Assembly: GCA_045612485.1 (NCBI GenBank)
Contig: JAZKZE010000066.1
Span: 1 to 20,556 of the forward strand
Direction of reading: 5' to 3'
From: RGIG5327 sp045612485
GTDB lineage: Bacteria > Verrucomicrobiota > Lentisphaeria > Victivallales > UBA1829
DNA: 20,556 nucleotides
The translations under genes were made by a program, and so were the position numbers. The first letter of the stretch is position 1, and each line of letters starts with the position of its first letter. The notes under the pieces were generated by a model. It saw only the letters and a list, made by a program, of their open reading frames with translations, was not told where the DNA came from and did not search any database. Positions 15,227 through 20,556 of the stretch are shown piece after piece.

Positions 15227-16711
15227 TTATTTTACCTCTTCTTTGTTTTTTTTGTATTCAGCATAGAACTTTTTGAAAAGTTCCACATCAAATCCAAGAT
15301 CAGGGGCTTCCCTTCCTTCGATTTTGGCAATCGCACTTTCTTCAAAATTGCTCTTTACATAAAGTCCCATTGCACCCGTAAGAGTGGCGGCAATGGTAGC
15401 ATTGATCGCGCTGCCAAGACCGGGAATCAATTTCAGAAGACTGGTTGCGAGAAATACCCCGGCAAGTCTTGCCACAAAAGGAAGTGCCGACTGCTTGATG
15501 GCTTCTTCTTTCAGCCCGTAAAGTCCGGCAAGGGTTGCAATCATTGTGACCTGGATGGGAACAATAACAGCTGCATCGGAAAGCGGGATGGGTACAGCCC
15601 CGGCTCCGGCTGCAGCTGCGGCAGCAGTGGCAATAATTGCTTTGGCATTTCCGGATTTTGCGTAAACAGCCTGAATTTTTGCCTCTTTATCCACTCTTTG
15701 AGCTTCCATAAAGGCATCTTTATAGGCATCCGGCAGCATTGCATAAGAAAGGTTCATCAATTCCTTGCACCCCACAGCTCCGGCTTCTTCATCACAAGTG
15801 AAGATGATCCGTTCTTCAGGAATGCCGGAAGACATGATGACCTCTTTCAGCGCAGCTTTCTGATTGTCACGGGTGATGTCGCTTTTGGTTATTACCACTA
15901 TCACATTTTTTGTGTTGAAAATGTTTTTGATCAGATTCTTGTCGCAATCTGTCACACGGGCTCCAGGGCCCTGGATGGTGTACCAAACCAGATGGATATG
16001 ATCATCCACATTGGAATTTTCCTGCTGGGAACGTACAAACTGCCGGGTCTGTTCAGTAAACTCTCTTTCCGTTTCCCCCAGCTCCAAACCTTTGGAGTCC
16101 CAGATTTTTACAAGATCATTTTCATAACAGTCATACCCCATAGTACGCGGAGCACCATCGCCGATGGCAGAATCGGGAACCACATCTCCCAGGATCGCCT
16201 TGACCAATGAACTTTTCCCGCTTCCGGTGTAGCCGCAGACAAGGATATTTGGGCGTTTCCCGAACTTTTCACGGGCTTCCTCGTACTTGTTGTTGAATTC
16301 TTTTTTTACATCAAAATTTTCCATTTCGGACCTCCATTGTTGGTTACTTGTGTTATCAGGACCTTCCTGTATTGTTTTTATTTCAAAATCTTCCATAACG
16401 GCTCCATGTTTGCTCTCTATATATTCACATAAGTCTTCAAAACCGGATTTTTCCGGCAGATTCAGAAAATTACAGACCATTTCAATGGAATGTTTGAATT
16501 TTTCTGTCGTGCTTGCTGCTTTGATCATTGCCTCAAAAAAACTTACAGCAACACCGCCTCTTGCAAAAACTTTGCATTTGCCGAATTCATCGTAAGATAC
16601 TGCACGGACTACACCGGGATGCGGCACAGTCAATAAAATACGATGTGACAGATAAAAGCCAACATGCCAATCAGTAGATACCAGAATCGCTCCGAAACGC
16701 ATTTTATTCAT
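15227..16711 (-). CDS. GTPase with N-terminal extension and DUF697-like C-terminal region
   Basis: The 494-residue protein has a 130-residue N-terminal region of unknown type (hydrophobic and mixed at 7-30, then helical), a GTPase domain (about 153-330) and a hydrophobic C-terminal half (355-455). G1 is GYTGSGKS (160-167), G2 T190, G3 DSKG (205-208) and G4 TKSD (275-278), all canonical. The C-terminal half has PIPLSDAAVIVPIQVTMIA (374-392), the same landmark as in the partner GTPase, then further hydrophobic segments. ATG 16709-16711 overlaps the previous stop as ATGA, so translation is coupled. Within the gene, ATG at 16322-16324 (M130) is preceded five bases upstream by GGAGGT, stronger than the first start; a 365-residue GTPase-only form is therefore likely too. 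Confidence 0.9.
   Translation of the reverse strand: MNKMRFGAILVSTDWHVGFYLSHRILLTVPHPGVVRAVSYDEFGKCKVFARGGVAVSFFEAMIKAASTTEKFKHSIEMVCNFLNLPEKSGFEDLCEYIESKHGAVMEDFEIKTIQEGPDNTSNQQWRSEMENFDVKKEFNNKYEEAREKFGKRPNILVCGYTGSGKSSLVKAILGDVVPDSAIGDGAPRTMGYDCYENDLVKIWDSKGLELGETEREFTEQTRQFVRSQQENSNVDDHIHLVWYTIQGPGARVTDCDKNLIKNIFNTKNVIVVITKSDITRDNQKAALKEVIMSSGIPEERIIFTCDEEAGAVGCKELMNLSYAMLPDAYKDAFMEAQRVDKEAKIQAVYAKSGNAKAIIATAAAAAAGAGAVPIPLSDAAVIVPIQVTMIATLAGLYGLKEEAIKQSALPFVARLAGVFLATSLLKLIPGLGSAINATIAATLTGAMGLYVKSNFEESAIAKIEGREAPDLGFDVELFKKFYAEYKKNKEEVK
16322..16335 (-). promoter_or_regulatory. Strong internal ribosome binding site in the first GTPase gene
   Basis: On the minus strand GGAGGT (16330-16335) lies five bases before an in-frame ATG (16322-16324), exactly where the GTPase part begins (MENFDVKK). 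Initiation here would give a 365-residue protein with no N-terminal extension, about the size of the partner GTPase. Confidence 0.55.
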
Positions 16712-17088
16712 TTTCCGGACTCCATATGTAAAAGCTTCCGGTTGATCGTCATTTCAAGCCCCTGTGCGACAGCATGAAGATGTTCAAGCTGTCTTTGAGC
16801 TTTGAGTTCTCCGTCGGAAAAATCAAATATCCATTCTGATAAATCCGCAGGAAAAACAGCCCGTTTGCCTTCTATGATCCGGCAGAGATCTGTATTGATG
16901 ATCTGAAGGGCTTGAGAATACTCCCTGATTTTAATAATGACATCACTACGGCTTTTCCAATCTTCAAGAGCTGCCGCAGATACCAGACTTTCTGCTGCGG
17001 AACAAAACAAATCGTCAGCAAGACGGAGACGATAATGTAAGTCAAAGATCATTTCCCTGAATAATATTGGCTGTTTTCTGTCAGTCAT
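16708..17088 (-). CDS. Small helical protein, first gene of the GTPase operon
   Basis: The 126-residue protein is of unknown family. It appears all alpha-helical (about 9-75 and 92-122) with no cysteine cluster, signal peptide or membrane segment. An aromatic acidic patch SEWIFDFSDGE (84-94) separates the helices. It has AAAGG about eight bases before the ATG. Its stop overlaps the next gene's start (ATGA), so it is translationally coupled to the GTPase with the N-terminal extension and may be a dedicated partner. The promoter and a palindromic operator lie directly upstream, facing the divergent WYL regulator. Confidence 0.82.
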   Translation of the reverse strand: MTDRKQPILFREMIFDLHYRLRLADDLFCSAAESLVSAAALEDWKSRSDVIIKIREYSQALQIINTDLCRIIEGKRAVFPADLSEWIFDFSDGELKAQRQLEHLHAVAQGLEMTINRKLLHMESGK

Positions 17089-17110
17089 GTCTTTTTACCT
17101 TTCGTTTTGT

Positions 17111-17142
17111 GTATAATATATTCCTTGTGATATGCCAAAAGG
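17111..17142 (-). promoter_or_regulatory. Promoter of the GTPase operon
   Basis: On the minus strand TTGGCA (17134-17139) and TTATAC (about 17112-17117) are 16 bases apart, roughly 25 bases before the first start codon. The -35 box lies within the operator at 17128-17152. Confidence 0.5.
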
Positions 17143-17152
17143 TGTCATATCA
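17128..17152. promoter_or_regulatory. Operator site 1 (palindrome) of the WYL regulon
   Basis: TGATATGCCA (17128-17137) and TGTCATATCA (17143-17152) are inverted arms with a five-base spacer and one mismatch. The site covers the -35 region of the GTPase operon, as expected for a repressor. The right arm recurs exactly at two other positions around the WYL gene. Binding by the WYL protein is inferred. Confidence 0.65.
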
Positions 17153-17262
17153 TTGAATAAGCAAAAAAATCATTTGTTTTTTTACAAAATCCACTGTGAC
17201 CCGTTAATGCTTCTGAAATGTCATGCTGCACTTTTTTTCTTTGCTTTATTTTGTCTCCTTGC

Positions 17263-17291
17263 TTGAAAATGTTACTGTTGCAGAATATATT
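17263..17291 (+). promoter_or_regulatory. Promoter of the WYL regulator gene
   Basis: TTGAAA (17263-17268) and TATATT (17286-17291) are separated by exactly 17 bases. Transcription would start near 17298, just upstream of operator site 2 in the leader. Confidence 0.65.
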
Positions 17292-17307
17292 GTATTGAAT
17301 TGTTTTT

Positions 17308-17327
17308 TGTCATATCATAAGGAATAT
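17308..17327 (+). promoter_or_regulatory. Operator site 2 overlapping the WYL leader and RBS
   Basis: TGTCATATCA (17308-17317) is identical to the right arm of site 1. The longer stretch CATATCATAAGGAATAT (17311-17327) matches the minus strand at 17118-17134 at 16 of 17 positions, so the two divergent leaders carry the same element in opposite orientation. The AAGGA within it is the regulator's likely ribosome binding site. A second half-copy, TGTCATG, lies at the start codon (17332-17338). Confidence 0.55.
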
Positions 17328-17335
17328 TTTTTGTC

Positions 17336-18322
17336 ATGGATAAAAAAAGTGAACAGTTGATGCGGAAGCTCAAATTCATAGCTGAAGCTAAAAAAAATAA
17401 TTATCCCAATGCCAGTAATTTTGCAGAACGTTTATCCCGGTATGAAGGAGAAGAGGGCGAACCTTTTGGATGCAGTGCCCGTACTGTATTGCGGGATATT
17501 AAAGACTTGATTGAAATACACAAAGCCCCGTTGGTGTATGATGCCGCAAATCGTGGATATTATCTGCGGGATCCGGAATGGGAATTTAATGTTCCCATTT
17601 TCGAGGAAGACTTTATCAGTATGTCACTGCTCGGTACAAGATTGGCTGCCGATATACTTCCGTCTCCCTTAAAACAGAATGTGGATAATGCCATTGCTCA
17701 AACTATGGCGACAAATTCCTCTGACTTTTTCGATTCGGCGATGATTGAATCGATTTTATGTGCATCCGGGATCAAAGCGAGTATTGATCCCGATGTTTTC
17801 AAGGCACTCTTTGATGCCTGGCGCATGAAACAGGTAATACGCCTGACCTATAAAAATCCCAAAGGCGAAATTGCAGAACATGAATTTGAACCGCATATCA
17901 TTGCATTCCATCGTGGAGCATGGTACACAAAAGGATATAAATACGGTACAAAGGAGATCCGGTTGTATGCCATTCAGCGGATCTCTGCATTGCATGGTGG
18001 TATTGACTGTTTTGAAACCGATAAAAAACTGTTGGAGGATACCCGGAAAAAAGGTCTCTTCAACTATGAAAAAGTTTCCGGGATCAAGCTGCATTGTGAT
18101 GCATCCATAGCCTTTTATATTTACGAACAGCAAAAAAAATTCAATTCAAGAATTGAACGACTGGAAGATGATTCATTGATCGTATCGCTAAATCCGACTG
18201 TTGAACATGAAGTTATCCGCTGGATTCTTGCGGAGGCCGGCCGTATTCAAGTTCTGGAACCGGCATCTTTGAGAAAGAAAATTTTTGAAGCCGGGAAAAA
18301 TATTTCTGAAAAAAATGCCTGA
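17336..18322 (+). CDS. WYL-domain transcriptional regulator
   Basis: The 328-residue protein is a probable ligand-responsive regulator. The N-terminal winged helix-turn-helix is about 1-78 (KLKFIAEAKKNNYPNASNFAE... and CSARTVLRDIKDLIE, 46-60). The WYL domain spans about 160-218 with RLTYKNPKGE (169-178), HIIAFHRGAWYTKGY (187-201) and EIRLYAIQRI (207-216). A WCX-like C-terminal domain covers about 247-322. The order HTH-WYL-WCX and length match regulators of the BrxR/CapW type, many of which repress phage-defence operons. The gene is divergent from the GTPase operon. Three copies of the same 10-mer surround it, so it likely represses itself, the GTPase operon and the downstream gene. The RBS (AAGGA, about twelve bases from ATG) lies within an operator copy. 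Confidence 0.92.
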   Translation: MDKKSEQLMRKLKFIAEAKKNNYPNASNFAERLSRYEGEEGEPFGCSARTVLRDIKDLIEIHKAPLVYDAANRGYYLRDPEWEFNVPIFEEDFISMSLLGTRLAADILPSPLKQNVDNAIAQTMATNSSDFFDSAMIESILCASGIKASIDPDVFKALFDAWRMKQVIRLTYKNPKGEIAEHEFEPHIIAFHRGAWYTKGYKYGTKEIRLYAIQRISALHGGIDCFETDKKLLEDTRKKGLFNYEKVSGIKLHCDASIAFYIYEQQKKFNSRIERLEDDSLIVSLNPTVEHEVIRWILAEAGRIQVLEPASLRKKIFEAGKNISEKNA

Positions 18323-18344
18323 TATGACACTGTTTGTCATAGCT
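18320..18344. promoter_or_regulatory. Operator site 3 downstream of the WYL gene
   Basis: TGATATGACA (18320-18329), the reverse complement of the site 1 and 2 core, faces TGTCATAGCT (18335-18344) across five bases. The inner seven pairs (TATGACA/TGTCATA) are perfect. The layout equals that of site 1. A TATATT box at 18352-18357 puts the expected -35 inside the palindrome, so binding should repress the gene starting at 18393. Confidence 0.65.
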
Positions 18345-18392
18345 TATATTGTATATTGAATACAAAATCTCAAATATAAGGAGGTATATTTC

Positions 18393-18804
18393 ATGGAACA
18401 GAAAGCCATAATGGGTGATCGTCCGCAATTCCTTGTGTATAATGCTGACAGGCAACTGGATCTTGCTGCAACTCTGAACATGGTTCCGGACTCTCTGGAT
18501 AAAAAATATGCATTTTTTCCGGGATGTGCCGGAGTGGTTTGAGGCGGGAACCGGGAATCCGGATGAGCTGCGTGGGGTTTTGGATGTAATCAACAATATG
18601 CCGGAAGAGGAGAGAAAGAAGTTCACGGCAGAAGATATTCATAAAATGCGGTGCGCCATGGAACGGCTTGTTGTCTCTGATGAAAAGATGGCGGATCCGG
18701 GACTGAACGATAATCAAAAGGAAGTCTTGCGCTGCATTTGCTATTGGCTCTCTCTTGAAGCAATGGAGATGATCCCGTTGACTCCGGAAGAGGATCTTTT
18801 CTGA
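18393..18804 (+). pseudogene. Hypothetical protein gene interrupted by a frameshift
   Basis: ATG 18393 follows an excellent RBS (AAGGAGG). The frame runs 49 codons, from MEQKAIMGDRP to a TGA at 18540-18542. The neighbouring frame, open from 18508 to 18804, carries on with RDVPEWFEAGTGNPDEL. Removing one T from the six-T run at 18513-18518 joins them smoothly (KKYAFF then RDVPEWFE) into one 136-residue acidic, helical, cytoplasmic protein of unknown family. The downstream frame lacks a good RBS of its own, which supports a single gene. Causes could be a true mutation, a homopolymer sequencing error or +1 frameshifting at TTT-C. Operator site 3 upstream places it in the WYL regulon. Confidence 0.65.
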
Positions 18805-18901
18805 TGAAAGACTCTTCTTTTCTTGCGGGATCCTGACAAAACGGGAAGATTTATTCTGGATTTTATGAAACACAAAACTATTAAATTTTGAGGTGAATAT
18901 T

Positions 18902-19144
18902 ATGCCTGTTTGTCCCCCATGGTTTTTTATGAGACGCAATTCCGGTCCGGAGTTCTATCGCATGACTTGCACGAAATGTGATTTTGACAAACAATATGAA
19001 CTGGCAAGGAATTATACTATTATACATGCTCCGGATTGTGACGAAACTGATTCTCCGGAAGTCGTTGATGAACTTCCCAAAGTATGTCCTCAATGCGGCG
19101 CGAAGTTGAAAAAAGAAAAACTTCCAATCAAGATCGTCTATTGA
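18902..19144 (+). CDS. Small zinc-ribbon protein
   Basis: The 80-residue protein has two CxxC knuckles, CTKC (23-26) and CPQC (63-66), about 36 residues apart, which should bind one zinc ion as a zinc ribbon. The intervening part is acidic, with DCDETDSPEVVDELPK. ATG 18902 is preferred because GAGGTGA lies five bases upstream; a GTG at 18893 would add three residues but overlaps that RBS. It follows the frameshifted gene by 97 bases on the same strand and may share its transcript. Its last codons overlap the convergent gene ending at 19138. The exact family is not recognised. Confidence 0.72.
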   Translation: MPVCPPWFFMRRNSGPEFYRMTCTKCDFDKQYELARNYTIIHAPDCDETDSPEVVDELPKVCPQCGAKLKKEKLPIKIVY

Positions 19145-19389
19145 GATTGTGAAAATTGGCGGCATTGCTTGACAAAATATTTTTCTTCCGCTGTCAGCAA
19201 ATCATATTCCTGCGAACCCGGGCGGTTCCCCCGGGAATGTTTTTGAAATAATGCGGTCAATTCCTCTCTCTGGTAAAAGGCATATCCAATGATTTTTCGT
19301 AAGCGATCGATCAGTTCCTCAATGGCAGAGCGTGTTTCCTCGACGGAAGGCGGGGCTCTATCTTCATAAATTTCAAAAACATACAGCAT
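19138..19389 (-). CDS. Small hypothetical protein
   Basis: The 83-residue protein is of unknown function. It appears helical and charged (EETRSAIEELIDRLRKIIGY at 17-36) with no cysteine motif or membrane segment. GGAG lies eight bases before the ATG, and its start is 21 bases after the stop of a possible upstream ORF. A nine-of-ten match to the WYL operator core (TGTCATATTA, 19406-19415) lies just upstream; a single half-site like this may be chance. Its end overlaps the convergent zinc-ribbon gene by seven bases. Confidence 0.65.
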   Translation of the reverse strand: MLYVFEIYEDRAPPSVEETRSAIEELIDRLRKIIGYAFYQREELTALFQKHSRGNRPGSQEYDLLTAEEKYFVKQCRQFSQSQ

Positions 19390-19410
19390 TTTTCGCTCCA
19401 GTTTGTCATA

Positions 19411-19602
19411 TTAATGTTTTTTATTTTCAAAACAGTTGCCATACTGTCTGAAAAACGCATAATAGATCTGTGGATTTTCAAGTTCATACCGGGGAGCTGT
19501 TTTTACAGGCCGCTGATCGAGGTTATAGATCTCCGATTTGAGGGGGGAGAGTCGTTTTGCTCCATAGGGGGTAACAGTACATAACACTGCAGTGTGCTTC
19601 AA
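19411..19602 (-). CDS. Possible small ORF or gene remnant with a TTG start
   Basis: The 63-residue frame has no ATG start; TTG 19600-19602 is the best available. The composition looks coding-like (LENPQIYYAFFRQYGNCF near the end). The only Shine-Dalgarno-like GGAG lies in the arm of a hairpin about 16 bases upstream (19613-19651). It precedes the gene at 19138-19389 by 21 bases on the same strand. It could be a real small gene with a structured leader or the tail of a decayed one. Confidence 0.35.
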   Translation of the reverse strand: MKHTAVLCTVTPYGAKRLSPLKSEIYNLDQRPVKTAPRYELENPQIYYAFFRQYGNCFENKKH

Positions 19603-19612
19603 GTGATTTTCT

Positions 19613-19658
19613 TTCTCCGGCAGAGGTCCGGCGACCTCTTATAGCGGAGAATTTTTTT
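19613..19658 (+). terminator. Nested hairpin followed by seven T
   Basis: Outer arms TTCTCCG (19613-19619) and CGGAGAA (19645-19651) enclose a second stem AGAGGTC/GACCTCT (19622-19628/19633-19639) with a CGGC loop, followed by T at 19652-19658. By form it is a plus-strand terminator, but the nearest plus-strand gene ends at 19144. Read on the minus strand it would be a leader hairpin for the ORF at 19602. Confidence 0.5.
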
Positions 19659-19670
19659 GGGGGAGATTTT

Positions 19671-19815
19671 TTATTTTATATTACCTTTGGCGGTATTGAT
19701 CGAAGAAATCAATGTAATACGCAGTTCCCGGCATAATGACTCCAAACGGTCATATTCACCGGGAACGATATAATTGGTTTTTCAACTGTTAATATAACAA
19801 TTCAAGGTATGTATT
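19671..19815 (-). pseudogene. Decayed 3' end of a four-helix-bundle (S23/Avd-like) gene
   Basis: On the minus strand an open frame ending at TAA 19671-19673 reads KTNYIVPGEYDRLESLCREL and continues RITLISSINTAK. This fits the C-terminal helix of the four-helix-bundle proteins related to 23S rRNA intervening-sequence proteins, typically ...KTNYI...EY..L...C.EL...L.SII.T.K. Just upstream another frame reads TYLELLY, the residues expected before it (YWLELL). Between them are a stop codon and one extra A, so the gene is broken. The N-terminal two thirds are absent. It lies directly beside the hairpin array, so both may be parts of one degraded mobile or repeat element. Confidence 0.6.
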
Positions 19816-19870
19816 ACAAGCGGAGAACTCTCATTTTTTCATTTTCTCATTATACGGAGCGAAAGTGGAG

Positions 19871-20065
19871 ATGCTTCATAGCGGAATGAAATGAAGCTGC
19901 TTCATATTTGCGAAAGCAAATGCTTCAGCCGTCTTCGCCCTGCGGGCTACGCCGTGCCAAGTCTGGCAAGGCGGTTTATGAAGCGCACCTTCGGTGCATG
20001 AAGCAATCCTGCGGATTATGAAGCACGCCTGTCGGCGTATGAAGCGAAGCCTTGACAGGCTTCAT
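19871..20065. repeat. Array of short hairpins separated by ATGAAGC
   Basis: The heptamer ATGAAGC recurs at 19978, 19998, 20018 and 20039 (periods 20, 20, 21). Between the copies are different small perfect hairpins: GCACC-TTC-GGTGC, AATCC-TGC-GGATT, ACGCC-TGTC-GGCGT and GAAGCCT-TGAC-AGGCTTC. To the left are GCTTCAT/ATGAAGC arms, ATTTGC-GAAA-GCAAAT, GCCC-TGC-GGGC and a longer CGCC..TGCCA/TGGCA..GGCG stem. Arm sequences differ while pairing is kept, so structure and not sequence is conserved. It is not a CRISPR array, since the repeats are seven bases long and the spacers are palindromes. Confidence 0.8.
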
Positions 20066-20067
20066 GT

Positions 20068-20095
20068 TTTTTTGCCTTGAAATCAAGGCAAAAAA
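20068..20095. repeat. Perfect 28-bp palindrome at the array's right end
   Basis: TTTTTTGCCTTGA (20068-20080) and TCAAGGCAAAAAA (20083-20095) are perfect inverted arms around AA. T runs are on the 5' side on both strands, so it is not an ordinary terminator. It may mark the edge of the repeat element. Confidence 0.7.
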
Positions 20096-20130
20096 TGGGG
20101 TGGTAGTTACTGTTTCCGCAGCTTGTCTTC

Positions 20131-20156
20131 TCCAGAGAGAGTAAAATCTCTCTGGA
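20131..20156. repeat. 10-bp perfect inverted repeat
   Basis: TCCAGAGAGA (20131-20140) pairs with TCTCTCTGGA (20147-20156) around a six-base loop. No T run follows on either strand. Its function is unknown. Confidence 0.6.
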
Positions 20157-20213
20157 CAAAGAAAAATTTACTGCATAAAAGTCGTTTGCCGATCTGTTCA
20201 CATAAACCACAGT

Positions 20214-20337
20214 GCAGTTAATTTTACCAATACCCCTCGGTATAATAACTGCGGTGTAATGCCTTATTGTTTATGCTTCAAACAATTCCTTTGACCTTTC
20301 TTTACGGCAGCATCGGTAAAACGGTGTCGCCTTTTTT
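20214..20337 (+). promoter_or_regulatory. Structured leader or small RNA with a terminator-like hairpin
   Basis: This gene-free stretch holds a nested stem (GCAGTTA/TAACTGC at 20214-20220/20246-20252, inner ATACC-CCTC-GGTAT). A perfect -10 box TATAAT (20241-20246) has no good -35. A second hairpin, ATTGTTT/AAACAAT, lies at 20266-20286. Last comes an imperfect stem (20306-20315 with 20322-20331) followed by six T (20332-20337). The final element is shaped like a terminator and lies 76 bases before the secreted-protein gene. It could be an attenuator in that gene's leader or the end of an RNA of about 85 bases. No known riboswitch class was recognised. Confidence 0.4.
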
Positions 20338-20413
20338 CTTTGCAATACAATAAAATCATCTTAAAAATCGTTATATTGTACAGAAACATTTATAAATCCA
20401 GGAGGAAATACCA

Positions 20414-20556
20414 GTGTTGAAATTTTGTTTTTTTCTGTGTGCCGTATCCACGATATTCAATGTCTTTGCTTCAGCTGAGTGTGATGAAAGCGGTGCCTGT
20501 GCTCTGCCGGGTTCATCGAGCGAAAAAGGATCAAGTGTGTTGTCTCCTGTTGGAAA
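20414..20556 (+). CDS. 5' part of a secreted protein
   Basis: GTG 20414 follows a strong RBS (GGAGG, about eight bases upstream). The frame is open to the window's right edge, giving 47 residues. Residues 1-21 (MLKFCFFLCAVSTIFNVFASA) form a signal peptide with a hydrophobic core and an ASA cleavage site. The mature part begins ECDESGACALPGSSSEKG, with two cysteines five residues apart. The visible part is too short to name a family; export to the periplasm or beyond is the only safe statement. A TTG at 20417 is an alternative start. Confidence 0.65.
   Translation, partial: MLKFCFFLCAVSTIFNVFASAECDESGACALPGSSSEKGSSVLSPVG

Noticed and set aside
15215..16210. Plus-strand frame of 331 codons
   Set aside because: It is antisense to the P-loop GTPase gene, cysteine- and glycine-rich in a random manner, and lacks an RBS.
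19871..20065. CRISPR array
   Set aside because: The repeated unit is only seven bases, the intervening sequences are themselves palindromes, and there are no cas genes.
20016..20210. Minus-strand frame of 64 codons
   Set aside because: It has no RBS and half of it is translated hairpin array and palindrome.
20214..20340. 6S RNA, SRP RNA or tRNA in the right-end gap
   Set aside because: No conserved core of these RNAs could be matched; only generic stems are visible.

Overview
The window looks like a chromosomal piece from an anaerobic, probably gut-associated bacterium of the PVC group, most likely Lentisphaerota (Victivallis-like). This rests on the type III glutamine synthetase, the NagB-like/PIG-L deacetylase pair, the large cytoplasmic glycosidase-like proteins and the A-rich Shine-Dalgarno style. 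It is an inference from gene content; there is no rRNA gene to settle it. Most genes have clear ribosome binding sites and -35/-10 promoters of ordinary sigma-70 type.

Left half (1-11.7 kb), metabolism. A gene fragment leaves the window at the left edge on the minus strand. A plus-strand two-gene operon (496-2195) encodes a NagB-like sugar-phosphate isomerase/deaminase with altered active-site residues and a PIG-L/LmbE deacetylase, and ends at a strong terminator. On the minus strand lie glnN (type III glutamine synthetase) with its own terminator and promoter and, upstream of it, an AraC-family regulator. Divergent from the regulator is a plus-strand operon of two tandem paralogues of about 1015 residues, possibly intracellular (alpha/alpha)6-type glycosidases. 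A 21-bp-spaced direct repeat next to the operon's -35 box is a candidate AraC site.

Right half (11.9-19.4 kb), accessory region. A NERD-domain SF1 helicase (minus) is followed by a four-gene minus-strand operon read from 17088 down to 13843: a small helical protein, a GTPase with an N-terminal extension, a second GTPase, and a small acidic protein with a C-terminal membrane segment. Both GTPases have DUF697-like hydrophobic C-terminal halves. A WYL-domain regulator is divergent from this operon. The 10-mer TGTCATATCA occurs exactly at three positions: upstream of the GTPase operon, in the regulator's 5' leader, and (inverted) upstream of the next plus-strand gene. This suggests one autoregulated regulon. 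I recognise no described system with this composition; it is the best candidate here for a new stress or phage-defence module. Downstream are a gene split by a frameshift in a T run, a small zinc-ribbon protein and small hypothetical genes.

Right end (19.6-20.4 kb), a nearly gene-free stretch. It holds the decayed 3' end of a four-helix-bundle (S23/Avd-like) gene, an array of short hairpins separated by the heptamer ATGAAGC, several further inverted repeats, and a terminator-like hairpin. That hairpin precedes the start of a secreted protein that runs off the right edge.
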